This document shows, one piece after another, positions 33,700-42,557 of a DNA stretch of 64,000 nucleotides (positions are counted from its first letter, which is position 1; every line of letters starts with the position of its first letter). The notes under the pieces were generated by a model that saw nothing but the letters and a program-made list of their open reading frames with translations, had not been told where the DNA came from and searched no databases. This DNA is from Micromonospora matsumotoense. GTDB lineage: Bacteria; Actinomycetota; Actinomycetes; Mycobacteriales; Micromonosporaceae. A program made the translations under genes and the position numbers. The stretch covers positions 39,434 to 103,433 of the forward strand of contig NZ_FMCU01000021.1 of NCBI RefSeq assembly GCF_900091525.1. The letters run 5' to 3'.

Positions 33700-34770
33700 A
33701 TGAACCACAGACATCTGTTGAGCGCGGGACTGACGGTGCTGCTCGGCGCGACGGCCGCCCTCACCGCCGGCTGCGGTGACCGGTCGGGCGACGCGACCGG
33801 ATCGGGTGGCGGCAAGCCGCTTATCGGGGTCGACTACCCCCGCTCGGACACCGACTTCTGGAACTCCTACATCAAGTATGTGCCGCAGTCCGCCGACGAG
33901 TTGGGGGTCGAACTCAAGACCACCAACTCGCAGAACGACATCGCGAACCTCATCTCCAACGCCCAGACCTTCATGAGCCAGGGCGTCAAGGGGGTGGTGA
34001 TGGCCCCGCAGGACACCGCCGCCATCGCGCCGACCCTGAGCCAACTGGAAAGCCGCAAGATCCCGGTGGTCACCATCGACACCCGGCCCGACAGCGGCAC
34101 GGTGTTCATGGTGGTACGCGCCGACAACCGCGCCTACGGCACCAAGGCGTGCCAGTTCCTGGGCACCAAGCTCGGCGGCCGGGGCAAGGTCGTCATGCTC
34201 CAGGGCGGCCTGGACTCGATCAACGGTCGGGACCGCACCGAGGCGTTCAACGAGTGCATGGGCAAGGAGTTCCCCGGCATCAAGGTCTTCGGTGAGGCGA
34301 CCGACTGGAAGGCCGACGTGGCGGCGTCGAAGCTGCAGACCCGCTTCGCGTCCGACCCGGACATCAAGGGCGTCTACATGCAGTCCTCGTTCGCGCTGTC
34401 GGGCACCCTGCAGATCCTCAAGCAGCGCGGGCTCCAGGTGCCCCCGACCGATCCGAAGCACGTCTTCGTCGTCTCCAACGACGGCATCCCCGAGGAGCTG
34501 AAGAACATCGGCGGCGGGTTGATCGACGCCACCGTCAGCCAGCCCGCCGACCTCTACGCCAGATACGGGCTGGAGTACGCCAAGGCGGCGATCGAGGGGA
34601 AGACCTTCCAGCCCGGACCCACCGAGCACGGCAGCACCATCATCCAGGTGCGGGAGGGTCTGCTGGAGGACCAGCTTCCGGCGCCCCTGGTGACCCTGGA
34701 CGGCGCACCGATCGGGGGGCAGCCCACCGTGAAGTTCGACGACCCGTCGCTGTGGGGCCGCAACGCATGA
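33700..34770 (+). CDS. Sugar ABC transporter substrate-binding lipoprotein (deoxysugar operon)
   Basis: A 356-residue RbsB-family binding protein with a lipobox L-T-A-G-C near residue 25. It has the type I fold (I-G-V-D-Y-P-R-S-D, G-V-V-M-A-P-Q-D, V-T-I-D-T-R-P). ATG 33700 is supported by a purine-rich GGAACGGAG upstream and by the signal peptide. The stop overlaps the ATPase start (ATGA). Downstream fuconate-pathway genes suggest it captures L-fucose or a related 6-deoxysugar. Confidence 0.92.
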   Translation: MNHRHLLSAGLTVLLGATAALTAGCGDRSGDATGSGGGKPLIGVDYPRSDTDFWNSYIKYVPQSADELGVELKTTNSQNDIANLISNAQTFMSQGVKGVVMAPQDTAAIAPTLSQLESRKIPVVTIDTRPDSGTVFMVVRADNRAYGTKACQFLGTKLGGRGKVVMLQGGLDSINGRDRTEAFNECMGKEFPGIKVFGEATDWKADVAASKLQTRFASDPDIKGVYMQSSFALSGTLQILKQRGLQVPPTDPKHVFVVSNDGIPEELKNIGGGLIDATVSQPADLYARYGLEYAKAAIEGKTFQPGPTEHGSTIIQVREGLLEDQLPAPLVTLDGAPIGGQPTVKFDDPSLWGRNA

Positions 34771-36308
34771 GTGCCACCCCGCACCGCCCCGGCGGCGGGC
34801 CGGTCGGCGAGGACCGGCCCGTCGTCGAGGCGGTCGACATCACCAAACGGTTCGGGTCCACGCTCGCCCTGTCCGGGGCGGGAATCATGGTCCGCCCCGG
34901 TGAGACCCACGCCCTGGTGGGGCGCAACGGCGCCGGCAAGTCGACGCTGGTCAGCATCCTCACCGGGTTGCAGGCCGCCGACGGCGGCGCGGTCGCCTTC
35001 GACGGGCGTCCCGCCCCGCCGCTGGCGGATCGCGACGCCTGGCGGCAGCGGGTGGCGTGCGTGTACCAGAAGTCGACGATCATTCCCACCCTCACCGTGG
35101 CGGAAAACCTGTTCCTCAACCGGCACGCGCGCTCCCGCAGCGGACTGATCCGCTGGTCGAGCCTGCGTCGGGAGGCGGAACAGCTGTTGGCCGCCTGGTC
35201 GGTCGAGGTCGACGTCCGCCAGCCGGCCTCGACGCTCTCGGTCGAGCAGCGGCAGTTCGTGGAGATCGCCCGCGCGTTGTCCTTCGGCGCCCGGTTCATC
35301 ATCCTCGACGAACCGACCGCCCAGCTCGACGCCGCCGGCATCCACCGCCTGTTCACCCGGATCCGCGACCTGCGGGCGCACGGCGTGACGTTCCTGTTCA
35401 TCAGTCACCACCTCCAGGAGATCTACGAGCTGTGCGACCGGGTCACGGTCTTCCGCGACGCCCGGCACATCGTCACCGCCCCGGTCGCCGAGCTGAGCCG
35501 GCAGGCGCTGGTCGCCGCGATGACCGGAGAGGACGTGACGATGCCGGAGGCCGGCCGCCGACCGCTGACGTCCGACGCGCCCGTGCTGCTGTCGGTGCGT
35601 GACCTGGTCACCTCGTCCGGCGCCGAGTTGTCGATGGAGGCCCGGGCGGGCGAGGTCGTCGGCATCGCCGGTGGCGGCGGCAGCGGCAAGGTCGAGGTCG
35701 CGGAGGCGATGGTGGGCCTCGCCCGCCCGGCGGGCGGGACGGTCACCCTCGCCGGTCGGGTGTTGCGGCCGGGCAGTGTGCCCGACGCCCTCGCCGCCGG
35801 TGTGGGGCTGGTGCCGCAGGACCGGCACCGGGAGGGTCTGGTGCCGTCGCTGTCCATCGCGGAGAACGTCACGATGACCGTGCCGGACCGGGTCGGGCGG
35901 TACGGCCTCATCTCGCCAGCCCGTCGCGACGCCCTGGCCAGGGACACGATCGCCGACCTGACGATCAAGGCGGCCGGGCCGCAGGTGCCGGTCTCCGAGC
36001 TGTCCGGCGGCAACCAGCAGAAGGTCGTCATGGGCCGGGCGCTGGCCAACGACCCGCAGTTGCTGGTGCTCATCACGCCGACCGCCGGGGTCGACGTGCG
36101 CTCCAAGCAGACCCTGCTCGGGGTCGTCGAGGACGTGCGTCGGCGGGGCGCCGCCGTGCTGGTGATCTCCGACGAACTCGACGATCTGCGCAACTGCGAT
36201 CGGGTGCTGGTGATGTTCCAGGGTCGGGTCGTCGGCGAGATGGCCCACGGCTGGAGCGACAACGATCTGGTAGCCGCCATGGAAGGGGTGGACCTCCACC
36301 ATGTCTGA
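34767..36308 (+). CDS. Sugar ABC transporter ATP-binding protein, RbsA type, with degenerate second NBD
   Basis: A 513-residue double ATPase. Domain 1 is intact: G-R-N-G-A-G-K-S-T, signature L-S-V-E-Q-R-Q and Walker B I-I-L-D-E-P-T. Domain 2 has a P-loop G-G-G-G-S-G-K-V and the signature L-S-G-G-N-Q-Q-K, but the Walker B reads V-L-I-T-P-T-A-G-V-D, lacking both the Asp and the catalytic Glu. It therefore probably hydrolyses ATP at one site only. Start and stop both overlap neighbours (4 and 8 bases), giving strict operon coupling. Confidence 0.92.
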   Translation: MSATPHRPGGGPVGEDRPVVEAVDITKRFGSTLALSGAGIMVRPGETHALVGRNGAGKSTLVSILTGLQAADGGAVAFDGRPAPPLADRDAWRQRVACVYQKSTIIPTLTVAENLFLNRHARSRSGLIRWSSLRREAEQLLAAWSVEVDVRQPASTLSVEQRQFVEIARALSFGARFIILDEPTAQLDAAGIHRLFTRIRDLRAHGVTFLFISHHLQEIYELCDRVTVFRDARHIVTAPVAELSRQALVAAMTGEDVTMPEAGRRPLTSDAPVLLSVRDLVTSSGAELSMEARAGEVVGIAGGGGSGKVEVAEAMVGLARPAGGTVTLAGRVLRPGSVPDALAAGVGLVPQDRHREGLVPSLSIAENVTMTVPDRVGRYGLISPARRDALARDTIADLTIKAAGPQVPVSELSGGNQQKVVMGRALANDPQLLVLITPTAGVDVRSKQTLLGVVEDVRRRGAAVLVISDELDDLRNCDRVLVMFQGRVVGEMAHGWSDNDLVAAMEGVDLHHV

Positions 36309-37338
36309 AACGCTGTCCACCGGGAAGGCGTCGGCTCCGGTGCCACCACCGACCCGCCCGCCGTCGCGGCACCTCGCCCTCGCCCGGCTGCGGGACCTGG
36401 CACTGGTGCCGGCGATCATCGCGGTGGCGATCGTCGGGTGGATCATCAGCCCGGTCTTCCTGAGCACCGACAACATCGTCAACGTGCTGCAGAGCATGTC
36501 GGAGATCGCCATCCTGGTGCTGGCGCAGACCATCGTGCTGATCACCGGCAAGATGGACCTGTCGCTGGAGTCCACCTTCGGGCTCGCCCCGGGCATCGCC
36601 GCCTGGTTGGTCATCGATCCCGCGCTCACCCGGGGTCTGGGGCTCGGCCTGCTGCCGGACGCCTGGGCGGTCCCGGTGGTGCTGCTCGTCGGCGCCCTCG
36701 TCGGGGCCTTCAACGGGCTGCTCATCGTCCGGTTCGGTCTCAACGGCTTCATCGTGACGCTGGGCATGCTCATCATCCTGCGGGGACTGCTCACCGGCAT
36801 CTCCGGCGGACAGACCTTCTTCGCGCTGCCCGGGTCGATGACGTACCTCGGCTCCACCAGCTGGTTCGGGATACCGGCCTCGATCTGGGTGTCGCTGCTG
36901 CTGTTCGCCGTCGGGATCGTGGTGCTCGGTCACACCCGCGCCGGCCGGGCGTTGTACGCCATCGGCGGTAACGCCGACGCGGCCCGGGCGGCGGGCATCC
37001 GTACCGACCGGGTGCTGTGGATCGCGCTCATCGTGGCCAGCGTGCTCGCCGCCCTCGCCGGGTTGCTGATCAGCGGCCGGCTGGCGGCGGTGCCGGCGGC
37101 CCAGGGCGACGGCGCGATCTTCCAGGTGTTCGCGGCGGCGGTGATCGGCGGGGTCAGCCTCAACGGCGGCAAGGGCAGCGTCTTCGGCGCGTTCACCGGC
37201 GTCCTGCTGCTCTTCATGATCATTAATGTGCTGACCCTGGCCGGCGTGCCCGCCCAGTGGACGAACTTCCTCAACGGCGCCGTCATCCTGGTCGCCCTGG
37301 TGGTCTCCCGCATCACCGGCGGCAAGGCACAGACCTGA
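36301..37338 (+). CDS. Sugar ABC transporter permease, RbsC type
   Basis: A 345-residue membrane protein with the family motifs G-K-M-D-L-S-L-E-S, N-G-F-I-V-T-L-G-M and G-G-K-G-S-V-F-G. ATG 36301 is inside the ATPase gene. It is the only permease of this system, so the pore would be a homodimer. The L-fuconate dehydratase gene follows after 84 bases. Confidence 0.93.
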   Translation: MSETLSTGKASAPVPPPTRPPSRHLALARLRDLALVPAIIAVAIVGWIISPVFLSTDNIVNVLQSMSEIAILVLAQTIVLITGKMDLSLESTFGLAPGIAAWLVIDPALTRGLGLGLLPDAWAVPVVLLVGALVGAFNGLLIVRFGLNGFIVTLGMLIILRGLLTGISGGQTFFALPGSMTYLGSTSWFGIPASIWVSLLLFAVGIVVLGHTRAGRALYAIGGNADAARAAGIRTDRVLWIALIVASVLAALAGLLISGRLAAVPAAQGDGAIFQVFAAAVIGGVSLNGGKGSVFGAFTGVLLLFMIINVLTLAGVPAQWTNFLNGAVILVALVVSRITGGKAQT

Positions 37339-37422
37339 ACCGGCCCGGTCCGCCGGGACCCCACGAGGTAGGCCCACGAGGCGGGCAGCAGACCGCCGAC
37401 CGTTCCCATCCCAGGAGTCACC

Positions 37423-38748
37423 GTGACTGAACGCATCACCTCGGTGGACACGATCGACGTCCGCTTCCCCACCTCCGTGCACCGCGACGGGTCGGACGCG
37501 ATGAACCCGTTCCCCGACTACTCCGCCGCCTACGTCGTCCTGCGGACCTCGGCGGGCGCCGAGGGGCACGGGCTGATCTTCACCGTGGGACGCGGCACCG
37601 AGATCCAGGTCGCCGCCGTGCGCTCGCTCGCCGCGATGGTGATCGACCAGCCGGTCGACGCGCTGGTCGCCGATCCGGGGGCACTGGCCCGCCGGCTCGT
37701 CGGCGACAGTCAGATCCGCTGGCTGGGCCCGGCGAAAGGGGTCGTGCACATGGCCGCCGGCGGCCTGGTCAACGCGGTGTGGGACCTCGCCGCCCGCCGG
37801 GCGGGCAAGCCACTGTGGAAACTGCTGGCCGACCTCACCCCGGAACAACTCGTCGCGCAGGTCGACTTCCGCTACCTGCGCGACGCCCTCACCGAGGACG
37901 AGGCGCTCGCGCTGCTGCGGCGGGCGAACGACGGCCGGGCCGCACGGGAACAGCAGCTGCGGGCCGAGGGGTATCCGGCGTACACCACGACGCCGGGCTG
38001 GTTGGGCTACGACGACGAGAAACTGGCCCGGCTCTGCGCCGAGGCGGTGCGCGACGGCTACCAGCTGATCAAACTCAAGGTCGGCGGGGACCTGGCCGAC
38101 GACGTACGCCGGATGGGCATCGCCCGGCAGGCCGTCGGGCCCCAGATCCGCCTCGCGGTCGACGCCAACCAGATCTGGGGGGTGCCCGAGGCGATCAGGT
38201 GGATGCGCGAGCTGGCCGCGTTCGACCCGTACTGGATCGAGGAGCCGACGTCGCCGGACGACGTGCTCGGGCACGCCGCGGTCCGCAAGGCGCTCAGCCC
38301 GATCCGGGTGGCCACCGGTGAGCACGTGCACAACGCGGTGGTGTTCAAACAACTGCTCCAGGCCGATGCCGTCGATGTGGTGCAGATCGACGCCTGCCGG
38401 GTCGCCGGGGTCAACGAGAACCTGGCGATCCTGCTGCTCGCCGCGCACTTCGGGGTGCCGGTCTGCCCGCACGCCGGCGGGGTCGGGTTGTGTGAACTGG
38501 TGCAGCACCTGGCGATGTTCGACTTCGTGGCGGTCAGCGGCAGCACCGACGACCGGGCCATCGAGTACGTCGACCACCTGCACGAGCACTTCGTCGACCC
38601 GGTCCGCGTCACCGGCGGGCGGTACCTGGCACCCACCACCCCGGGGATGAGCGCGGAGATCCTGCCGACCTCCCTGGCCGCGTTCCGGTTCCCGGACGGT
38701 CCACAGTGGGCCGACACCGGGGCTCCGGCGGAAGCGCCGACGCAATGA
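37423..38748 (+). CDS. L-fuconate dehydratase
   Basis: A 441-residue enolase-superfamily enzyme converting L-fuconate to 2-keto-3-deoxy-L-fuconate with Mg2+. The catalytic residues fall at K217/K219 (I-K-L-K-V), D247, E273, E300 and H350, one position from those I know for Xanthomonas FucD (K218/K220, D248, E274, E301, H351), and the lengths are the same. The N-terminal T-S-V-H-R-D-G-S-D-A-M-N-P loop is also typical. GTG 37423 follows AGGAG. It overlaps the lactonase gene by ATGA. Members can also accept L-galactonate or D-arabinonate. Confidence 0.92.
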   Translation: MTERITSVDTIDVRFPTSVHRDGSDAMNPFPDYSAAYVVLRTSAGAEGHGLIFTVGRGTEIQVAAVRSLAAMVIDQPVDALVADPGALARRLVGDSQIRWLGPAKGVVHMAAGGLVNAVWDLAARRAGKPLWKLLADLTPEQLVAQVDFRYLRDALTEDEALALLRRANDGRAAREQQLRAEGYPAYTTTPGWLGYDDEKLARLCAEAVRDGYQLIKLKVGGDLADDVRRMGIARQAVGPQIRLAVDANQIWGVPEAIRWMRELAAFDPYWIEEPTSPDDVLGHAAVRKALSPIRVATGEHVHNAVVFKQLLQADAVDVVQIDACRVAGVNENLAILLLAAHFGVPVCPHAGGVGLCELVQHLAMFDFVAVSGSTDDRAIEYVDHLHEHFVDPVRVTGGRYLAPTTPGMSAEILPTSLAAFRFPDGPQWADTGAPAEAPTQ

Positions 38749-39626
38749 TCATCGACGCGCACCACCACCTGTGGCGGCCGGAGCGCGGCTACGCCTGGCT
38801 CGACGCACCCGAACTCGCGGCCATCCGGCGGCCGTTCACCCCGGCGGACCTGACCATCGAACTCACCGCCGCCGGGGTGACCGGCACCGTGCTGGTGGAG
38901 GGCGGTCGCTGCCATCCCGACGAGGCGGCCGAGTTCCTCGGCCACGCCGCCGACACCGCGTCGATCCTCGCGGTGGTGGCCTGGCTGGACGTCGCCGACG
39001 ACGACGTGCCCGCCACCGTCGAGTGGTACCGCCGGCTGCGGGGCGGTGAGTTCCTGGCCGGGGTGCGCTCGCAGGTGCAGGGGGAGGCGGACCCGGACTA
39101 TCTCGACCGACCCGACGTGCGGCGGGGGCTCGCCGCGCTCGCCACCGCCGGGCTCGCGTTCGACCTGGTGATCCGGGCCGACCAACTGCCGGCGGCGGCC
39201 CGGGCGGCCCGGGCGGTGCCGCAGCTCCGGTTCGTCCTCGACCATCTCGGCAAACCCCGCATCGACGAGGGTACGGCGGGTCTGCGGAGCTGGCGCGGCC
39301 CGCTCGCCGCGTTGGCCGCCAACCCCAACGTCACCGCCAAGCTGTCCGGCCTGGTCACCGAGGCCGGACCGGACTGGTCACCGGACGATCTGCGCCCCTT
39401 CGTCGAGGTGGCCATCGCGGAGTTCGGTGCCGAGCGTCTGATGTTTGGTTCGGACTGGCCGGTCTGCCTGCTCAGGTCGGACTATCCCGGAGTGCTCCGG
39501 GCGTTGACGGCGGCGCTGCCCCCGCTGTCGGCCCGGGAACGGCACGAGATCCTCGCCGGCACCGCCGTGCGCACCTACCGGTTGGCACCCCGGGTCGCGC
39601 ACCTTGTCCCGGCGCAGCCCGCATGA
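38745..39626 (+). CDS. Amidohydrolase-2 family sugar lactonase, probable L-fuconolactonase
   Basis: A 293-residue TIM-barrel hydrolase. It has the metal-binding D-A-H-H-H-L-W at the N terminus, a distal H in V-L-D-H-L-G-K-P, and F-G-S-D-W-P with the catalytic Asp near residue 243. The family includes L-fuconolactonase and L-rhamnono-lactonase, which open the lactone formed by sugar dehydrogenase. ATG 38745 overlaps the dehydratase stop, placing the enzyme one step upstream of that dehydratase. Confidence 0.88.
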   Translation: MIIDAHHHLWRPERGYAWLDAPELAAIRRPFTPADLTIELTAAGVTGTVLVEGGRCHPDEAAEFLGHAADTASILAVVAWLDVADDDVPATVEWYRRLRGGEFLAGVRSQVQGEADPDYLDRPDVRRGLAALATAGLAFDLVIRADQLPAAARAARAVPQLRFVLDHLGKPRIDEGTAGLRSWRGPLAALAANPNVTAKLSGLVTEAGPDWSPDDLRPFVEVAIAEFGAERLMFGSDWPVCLLRSDYPGVLRALTAALPPLSARERHEILAGTAVRTYRLAPRVAHLVPAQPA

Positions 39627-39643
39627 TCCCGACCGGTACGGGG

Positions 39644-40339
39644 TCACGCACCCGTCGCCTTGGCGGCGAGCACCGTACGCAGCCACGCCTCGGAGGTGTT
39701 GACGTGCATCAACGCACTCGCCTGGGCGAGCAGCTGATCGCGCGAGCGCAGCGCGAGGTAGATCGCGTGGTGCTCCTCGATCGTCGTGTGCGCCGAGTTG
39801 CTCTCGATCAACCCCCGCCACACCCGGGCCCGCAGCGTACGGCTGGACAACCCGTCCAGCAGCGAGGTGAGGGTCTCGTTGCCGGTGGTCGCGACGACGG
39901 TGTGGTGGAAGGCCGTGTCGAACCGGATCAGCTTCTCCGCGTCGTCGGCCGCCGCTCGCATCTCCTCCAGGATGCCGCTGAGGTCGTCGAGTTGGGCGTC
40001 GGTCATCCGCAGCGCCGCCAGTCCGGTCGCCATCGGTTCCAGCAGCCGCCGCACCTCCATGACCTCCAGCAGGGTGTCGTCGCGCAGCAACTCCACCGCG
40101 ACGCCCAGGCCCTCCAGCAGCAGCCGGGGGGCGAGGCTGGTGACGTACGTCCCGTCGCCGCGTCGTACGTCGAGCACCCGGGCCGATTCGAGGACCTTGA
40201 CCGCCTCCCGGACCCCGCTGCGCGACAACCCCATCTGCTCGGCCAGTTGCGGCTCGGGGGGCAGCCGGGCCCCCGGCGGCAGCTCACCACTCTGGACCAT
40301 GCTCCGGATCTTCGCGATCGCGTCGTCGGTCAGTGCCAT
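39644..40339 (-). CDS. GntR-family regulator, FadR/FCD subfamily
   Basis: A 231-residue regulator. The N-terminal winged helix (1-70) includes L-P-P-E-P-Q-L-A-E-Q-M-G-L-S-R-S-G-V-R-E. The all-helical FCD effector domain has candidate metal ligands in D-T-A-F-H and E-H-H-A-I and a C-terminal H-V-N. It is placed between the two halves of the deoxysugar pathway, converging with the lactonase gene and divergent from the mutarotase gene. It likely represses both units through ACATCGGATGT-like dyads until a pathway acid or lactone is present; the inducer is inferred. Confidence 0.9.
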   Translation of the reverse strand: MALTDDAIAKIRSMVQSGELPPGARLPPEPQLAEQMGLSRSGVREAVKVLESARVLDVRRGDGTYVTSLAPRLLLEGLGVAVELLRDDTLLEVMEVRRLLEPMATGLAALRMTDAQLDDLSGILEEMRAAADDAEKLIRFDTAFHHTVVATTGNETLTSLLDGLSSRTLRARVWRGLIESNSAHTTIEEHHAIYLALRSRDQLLAQASALMHVNTSEAWLRTVLAAKATGA

Positions 40340-40519
40340 CCACGTCCCCCTCTGGCCGGTGCGGCGGGCGTCGCCACACCGGTCCCCCCGTGGTCGGCGA
40401 CGACAGCCCACACCAATATAGAGACATCGGATGTTTTTCCTGCTGCGGTCACCCCGGCGCGGGTGCCGCACCGCACCCGGCCGATCGGCCGACCGACACC
40501 CCCACCGGAAAGGCATGAC
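40340..40519. promoter_or_regulatory. Divergent promoter and operator, GntR gene and mutarotase operon
   Basis: TATAGA at 40417-40422 is a -10 candidate for the rightward operon. It is followed at once by the perfect inverted repeat ACATC-G-GATGT (40424-40434). This is the same layout as at 33540-33552. A clear -35 is not evident. Confidence 0.6.
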
Positions 40520-40855
40520 GTGCAACGCTACGGCTGGGTGATCCGGCTCCGACCGGATCAACGGGAAACCTATCTCCGACTGCACTCCGCCGTCTGGCCC
40601 GACGTCGAGCAGACGCTCCGCGCGGCGAACATCCGCAACTACAGCATCTTCCTGCATCAGGACCTGCTGTTCGGCTACTACGAGTACGTCGGCGAGGACC
40701 ACGACGCGGACCAGCGCCGCATCGCCGACGACCCGCAGACGCAGGCCTGGTGGACGTTGACCGATCCGTGCCAGGAATCGCTCGCCGAACCCGGCTCCGG
40801 GCACTGGTGGGCCCCGATGCACGAGGTCTGGCACCTGACCGGGGAGCCGTCGTGA
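40520..40855 (+). CDS. L-rhamnose/L-fucose-type mutarotase (DUF718)
   Basis: A 111-residue mutarotase with the family pattern V-I-R-L-R-P, Y-L-R-L-H-S-A-V-W-P, N-I-R-N-Y-S-I-F and E-Y-V-G. GTG 40520 has GGAAAGG upstream. It overlaps the zinc dehydrogenase start (GTGA). In the fucose pathway it would supply the anomer used by the dehydrogenase. It is distinct from the copy at 372, so the two loci probably handle different sugars. Confidence 0.9.
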   Translation: MQRYGWVIRLRPDQRETYLRLHSAVWPDVEQTLRAANIRNYSIFLHQDLLFGYYEYVGEDHDADQRRIADDPQTQAWWTLTDPCQESLAEPGSGHWWAPMHEVWHLTGEPS

Positions 40856-41877
40856 ACCGCAGCGCGCACTACGTCGGCAACAACACCTTCGTCGTCGAGG
40901 GGACCGCCGCCGTGCCGCCCGGCCCCGACCAGGTCCGCATCGACGTCGCGTACACCGGCATCTGCGGCACCGACCTGCACATCGCGCACGGGGCGATGGA
41001 CCAGCGGGTCCGGGTGCCGGCGGTGATCGGCCACGAGATGTCCGGCCGCATCGCCGAGATGGGCCCGGGGGTCGAGGGCCACCGGGTGGGCGATCCGGTG
41101 ACCGTGATGCCACTGGACTGGTGCGGTGGGTGCGCCGCCTGCCTGGCCGGCCACACCCACATCTGTCACCGGCTCACCTTCATCGGCATCGACTCGCCCG
41201 GCGCGATGCAGCGCTCCTGGACGGTGCCCGCGCGGATCCTGGTGCCGCTGCCCGAGGATCTGCCCCTGACCCACGCCGCGCTGATCGAGCCGACCGCGGT
41301 CGCCGTGCACGACGTACGGCGTTCCCGGCTCACCGCCGGTGAACACGCGGTGGTCATCGGCGCCGGCCCCGTCGGCCTGCTCATCGGCACGGTCGCCCGG
41401 GCCACCGGCGCCGAGGTGACCGTGCTCGAACTCGACCCGCGTCGCCGGGAACTCGCCACCGAACTCGGGCTGCACACCGTCGATCCGGCGACGGTCGACG
41501 TCGCGCGACACGTCCACGAGACGACCGGTGGGGCCGGCGCCGCCGTGGTCTTCGAGGTGTCCGGGTCCGCCGCCGGGGTCCGCACCGCGACCGACCTGCT
41601 CGCCGCGCGCGGTCGGCTGGTCGTCGTGGCGATCCATCCCACCCCACGGGAGGTGGACCTGCACCGCGTCTTCTGGCGCGAACTGGAGGTGATCGGCGTC
41701 CGGGTCTACGAGCGGGCGGACTACACCGAGGCCGTCCGGCTGGTGCACGCCGGGCTGGTGCCCGCCGCGCGGCTCATCACCCGGATCGTGCCGTTGGCCG
41801 AGGTGTCCGAGGCGTTCCGGGCACTGGCCGCCGGCGGCGAGGTCAAGATCCTGGTGGACTGCGGGGGCGCGGGGTGA
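40852..41877 (+). CDS. Zinc-dependent medium-chain dehydrogenase, probable sugar dehydrogenase
   Basis: A 341-residue MDR enzyme. The catalytic zinc site is C-G-T-D (Cys near 38), G-H-E (His near 61) and a Glu of I-E-P. The structural zinc site is C-G-G-C-A-A-C followed by C, about residues 86-101. The Rossmann motif is G-A-G-P-V-G near 169. It may be the L-fucose (L-galactose) dehydrogenase that makes the lactone, or the later 2-keto-3-deoxy-L-fuconate dehydrogenase; sequence alone does not separate these. Co-translation with a mutarotase slightly favours the first. Confidence 0.88.
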   Translation: MNRSAHYVGNNTFVVEGTAAVPPGPDQVRIDVAYTGICGTDLHIAHGAMDQRVRVPAVIGHEMSGRIAEMGPGVEGHRVGDPVTVMPLDWCGGCAACLAGHTHICHRLTFIGIDSPGAMQRSWTVPARILVPLPEDLPLTHAALIEPTAVAVHDVRRSRLTAGEHAVVIGAGPVGLLIGTVARATGAEVTVLELDPRRRELATELGLHTVDPATVDVARHVHETTGGAGAAVVFEVSGSAAGVRTATDLLAARGRLVVVAIHPTPREVDLHRVFWRELEVIGVRVYERADYTEAVRLVHAGLVPAARLITRIVPLAEVSEAFRALAAGGEVKILVDCGGAG

Positions 41878-42205
41878 AACCGCGCGACCGGTGCCGGGCG
41901 GCACGTCGGGGGAAGTCCGCCGTCACCGCCCACCGGCCGCGGCTCAGGTGGGCGTCGCCCAACTGCTCCCGGTGGTGGCACCGGTAGCCGCTGCCTGGAT
42001 CGAGCTGGGCCGGCGCGAACAGTCCGATGTCGTCGTAGTGACGCCGGCGGGGGATGGTCGGGCCGGTCGCCGCAGCGAAGTGAGCAGGTCGTCATCGTCC
42101 ACCCGGTAGGGGCAGTGACCGACCCGGGGGGTGATGCGCCGCCGGGGCCGGCCTGCTCACGTTCTTCGTGGCGGAGCCCGCATCTGCTCCGGAGTTTGCG
42201 ACAGG
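41878..42205. other. Intergenic region, no gene recognised
   Basis: A small hairpin GTGCCG-GG-CGGCAC at 41891-41904 follows the dehydrogenase stop and may be a weak terminator. Nothing else was recognised before the PadR promoter. Confidence 0.45.
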
Positions 42206-42225
42206 TACCTTGCTGTGACAAGGTA
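42206..42225. promoter_or_regulatory. PadR operator, inverted repeat TACCTTG-N6-CAAGGTA
   Basis: Perfect 7-bp arms at 42206-42212 and 42219-42225 end 5 bases before the PadR start. TTG within the left arm and TAGTGAT after the right may be parts of the promoter. This dyad type is a common autoregulatory site for short PadR proteins paired with PspC-like genes. Confidence 0.7.
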
Positions 42226-42230
42226 GTGAT

Positions 42231-42554
42231 ATGCAGACCGATCCCAAGCTCGTGGCGTTGCGACGCGGCCTGCTCGAACCCCTCGTCCTAGCCGCCGTCG
42301 AGTCCCGGCAGCGGTACGCGGCGGAGATCCTCGCCGCACTTCAGGAAGCGGACTTCCCCGCCCAGGAGGGCACCCTGTATCCGCTGCTGAGCAGGCTCCG
42401 GCGCGACGGGCTCGTGCAGCACGAGTGGCATGAGTCGCCGTCGGGGCCGCCCCGGAAGTACTTCTCCCTCACCAAGGCCGGCAGAGATCAGCTCGCCGCG
42501 TTCCGTGAGTACTGGAACGAACTGACCCACATGATCAGCACGATGGGACGATGA
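42231..42554 (+). CDS. PadR-family transcriptional regulator (short form)
   Basis: A 107-residue minimal PadR with a winged helix: L-R-R-G-L-L-E-P-L-V-L, Y-A-A-E-I-L, Q-E-G-T-L-Y-P-L-L-S-R-L and wing P-P-R-K-Y-F-S-L-T-K-A-G. A short C-terminal helix serves for dimerisation. It lies just behind its dyad operator and 3 bases before the membrane protein gene, which it should co-regulate. Confidence 0.93.
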   Translation: MQTDPKLVALRRGLLEPLVLAAVESRQRYAAEILAALQEADFPAQEGTLYPLLSRLRRDGLVQHEWHESPSGPPRKYFSLTKAGRDQLAAFREYWNELTHMISTMGR

Positions 42555-42557
42555 CCC

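Noticed and set aside
31810..34629. A 939-codon minus-strand open frame
   Set aside because: It runs across the adenylation gene in another frame and then antisense to the binding-protein gene; composition is of shadow type.
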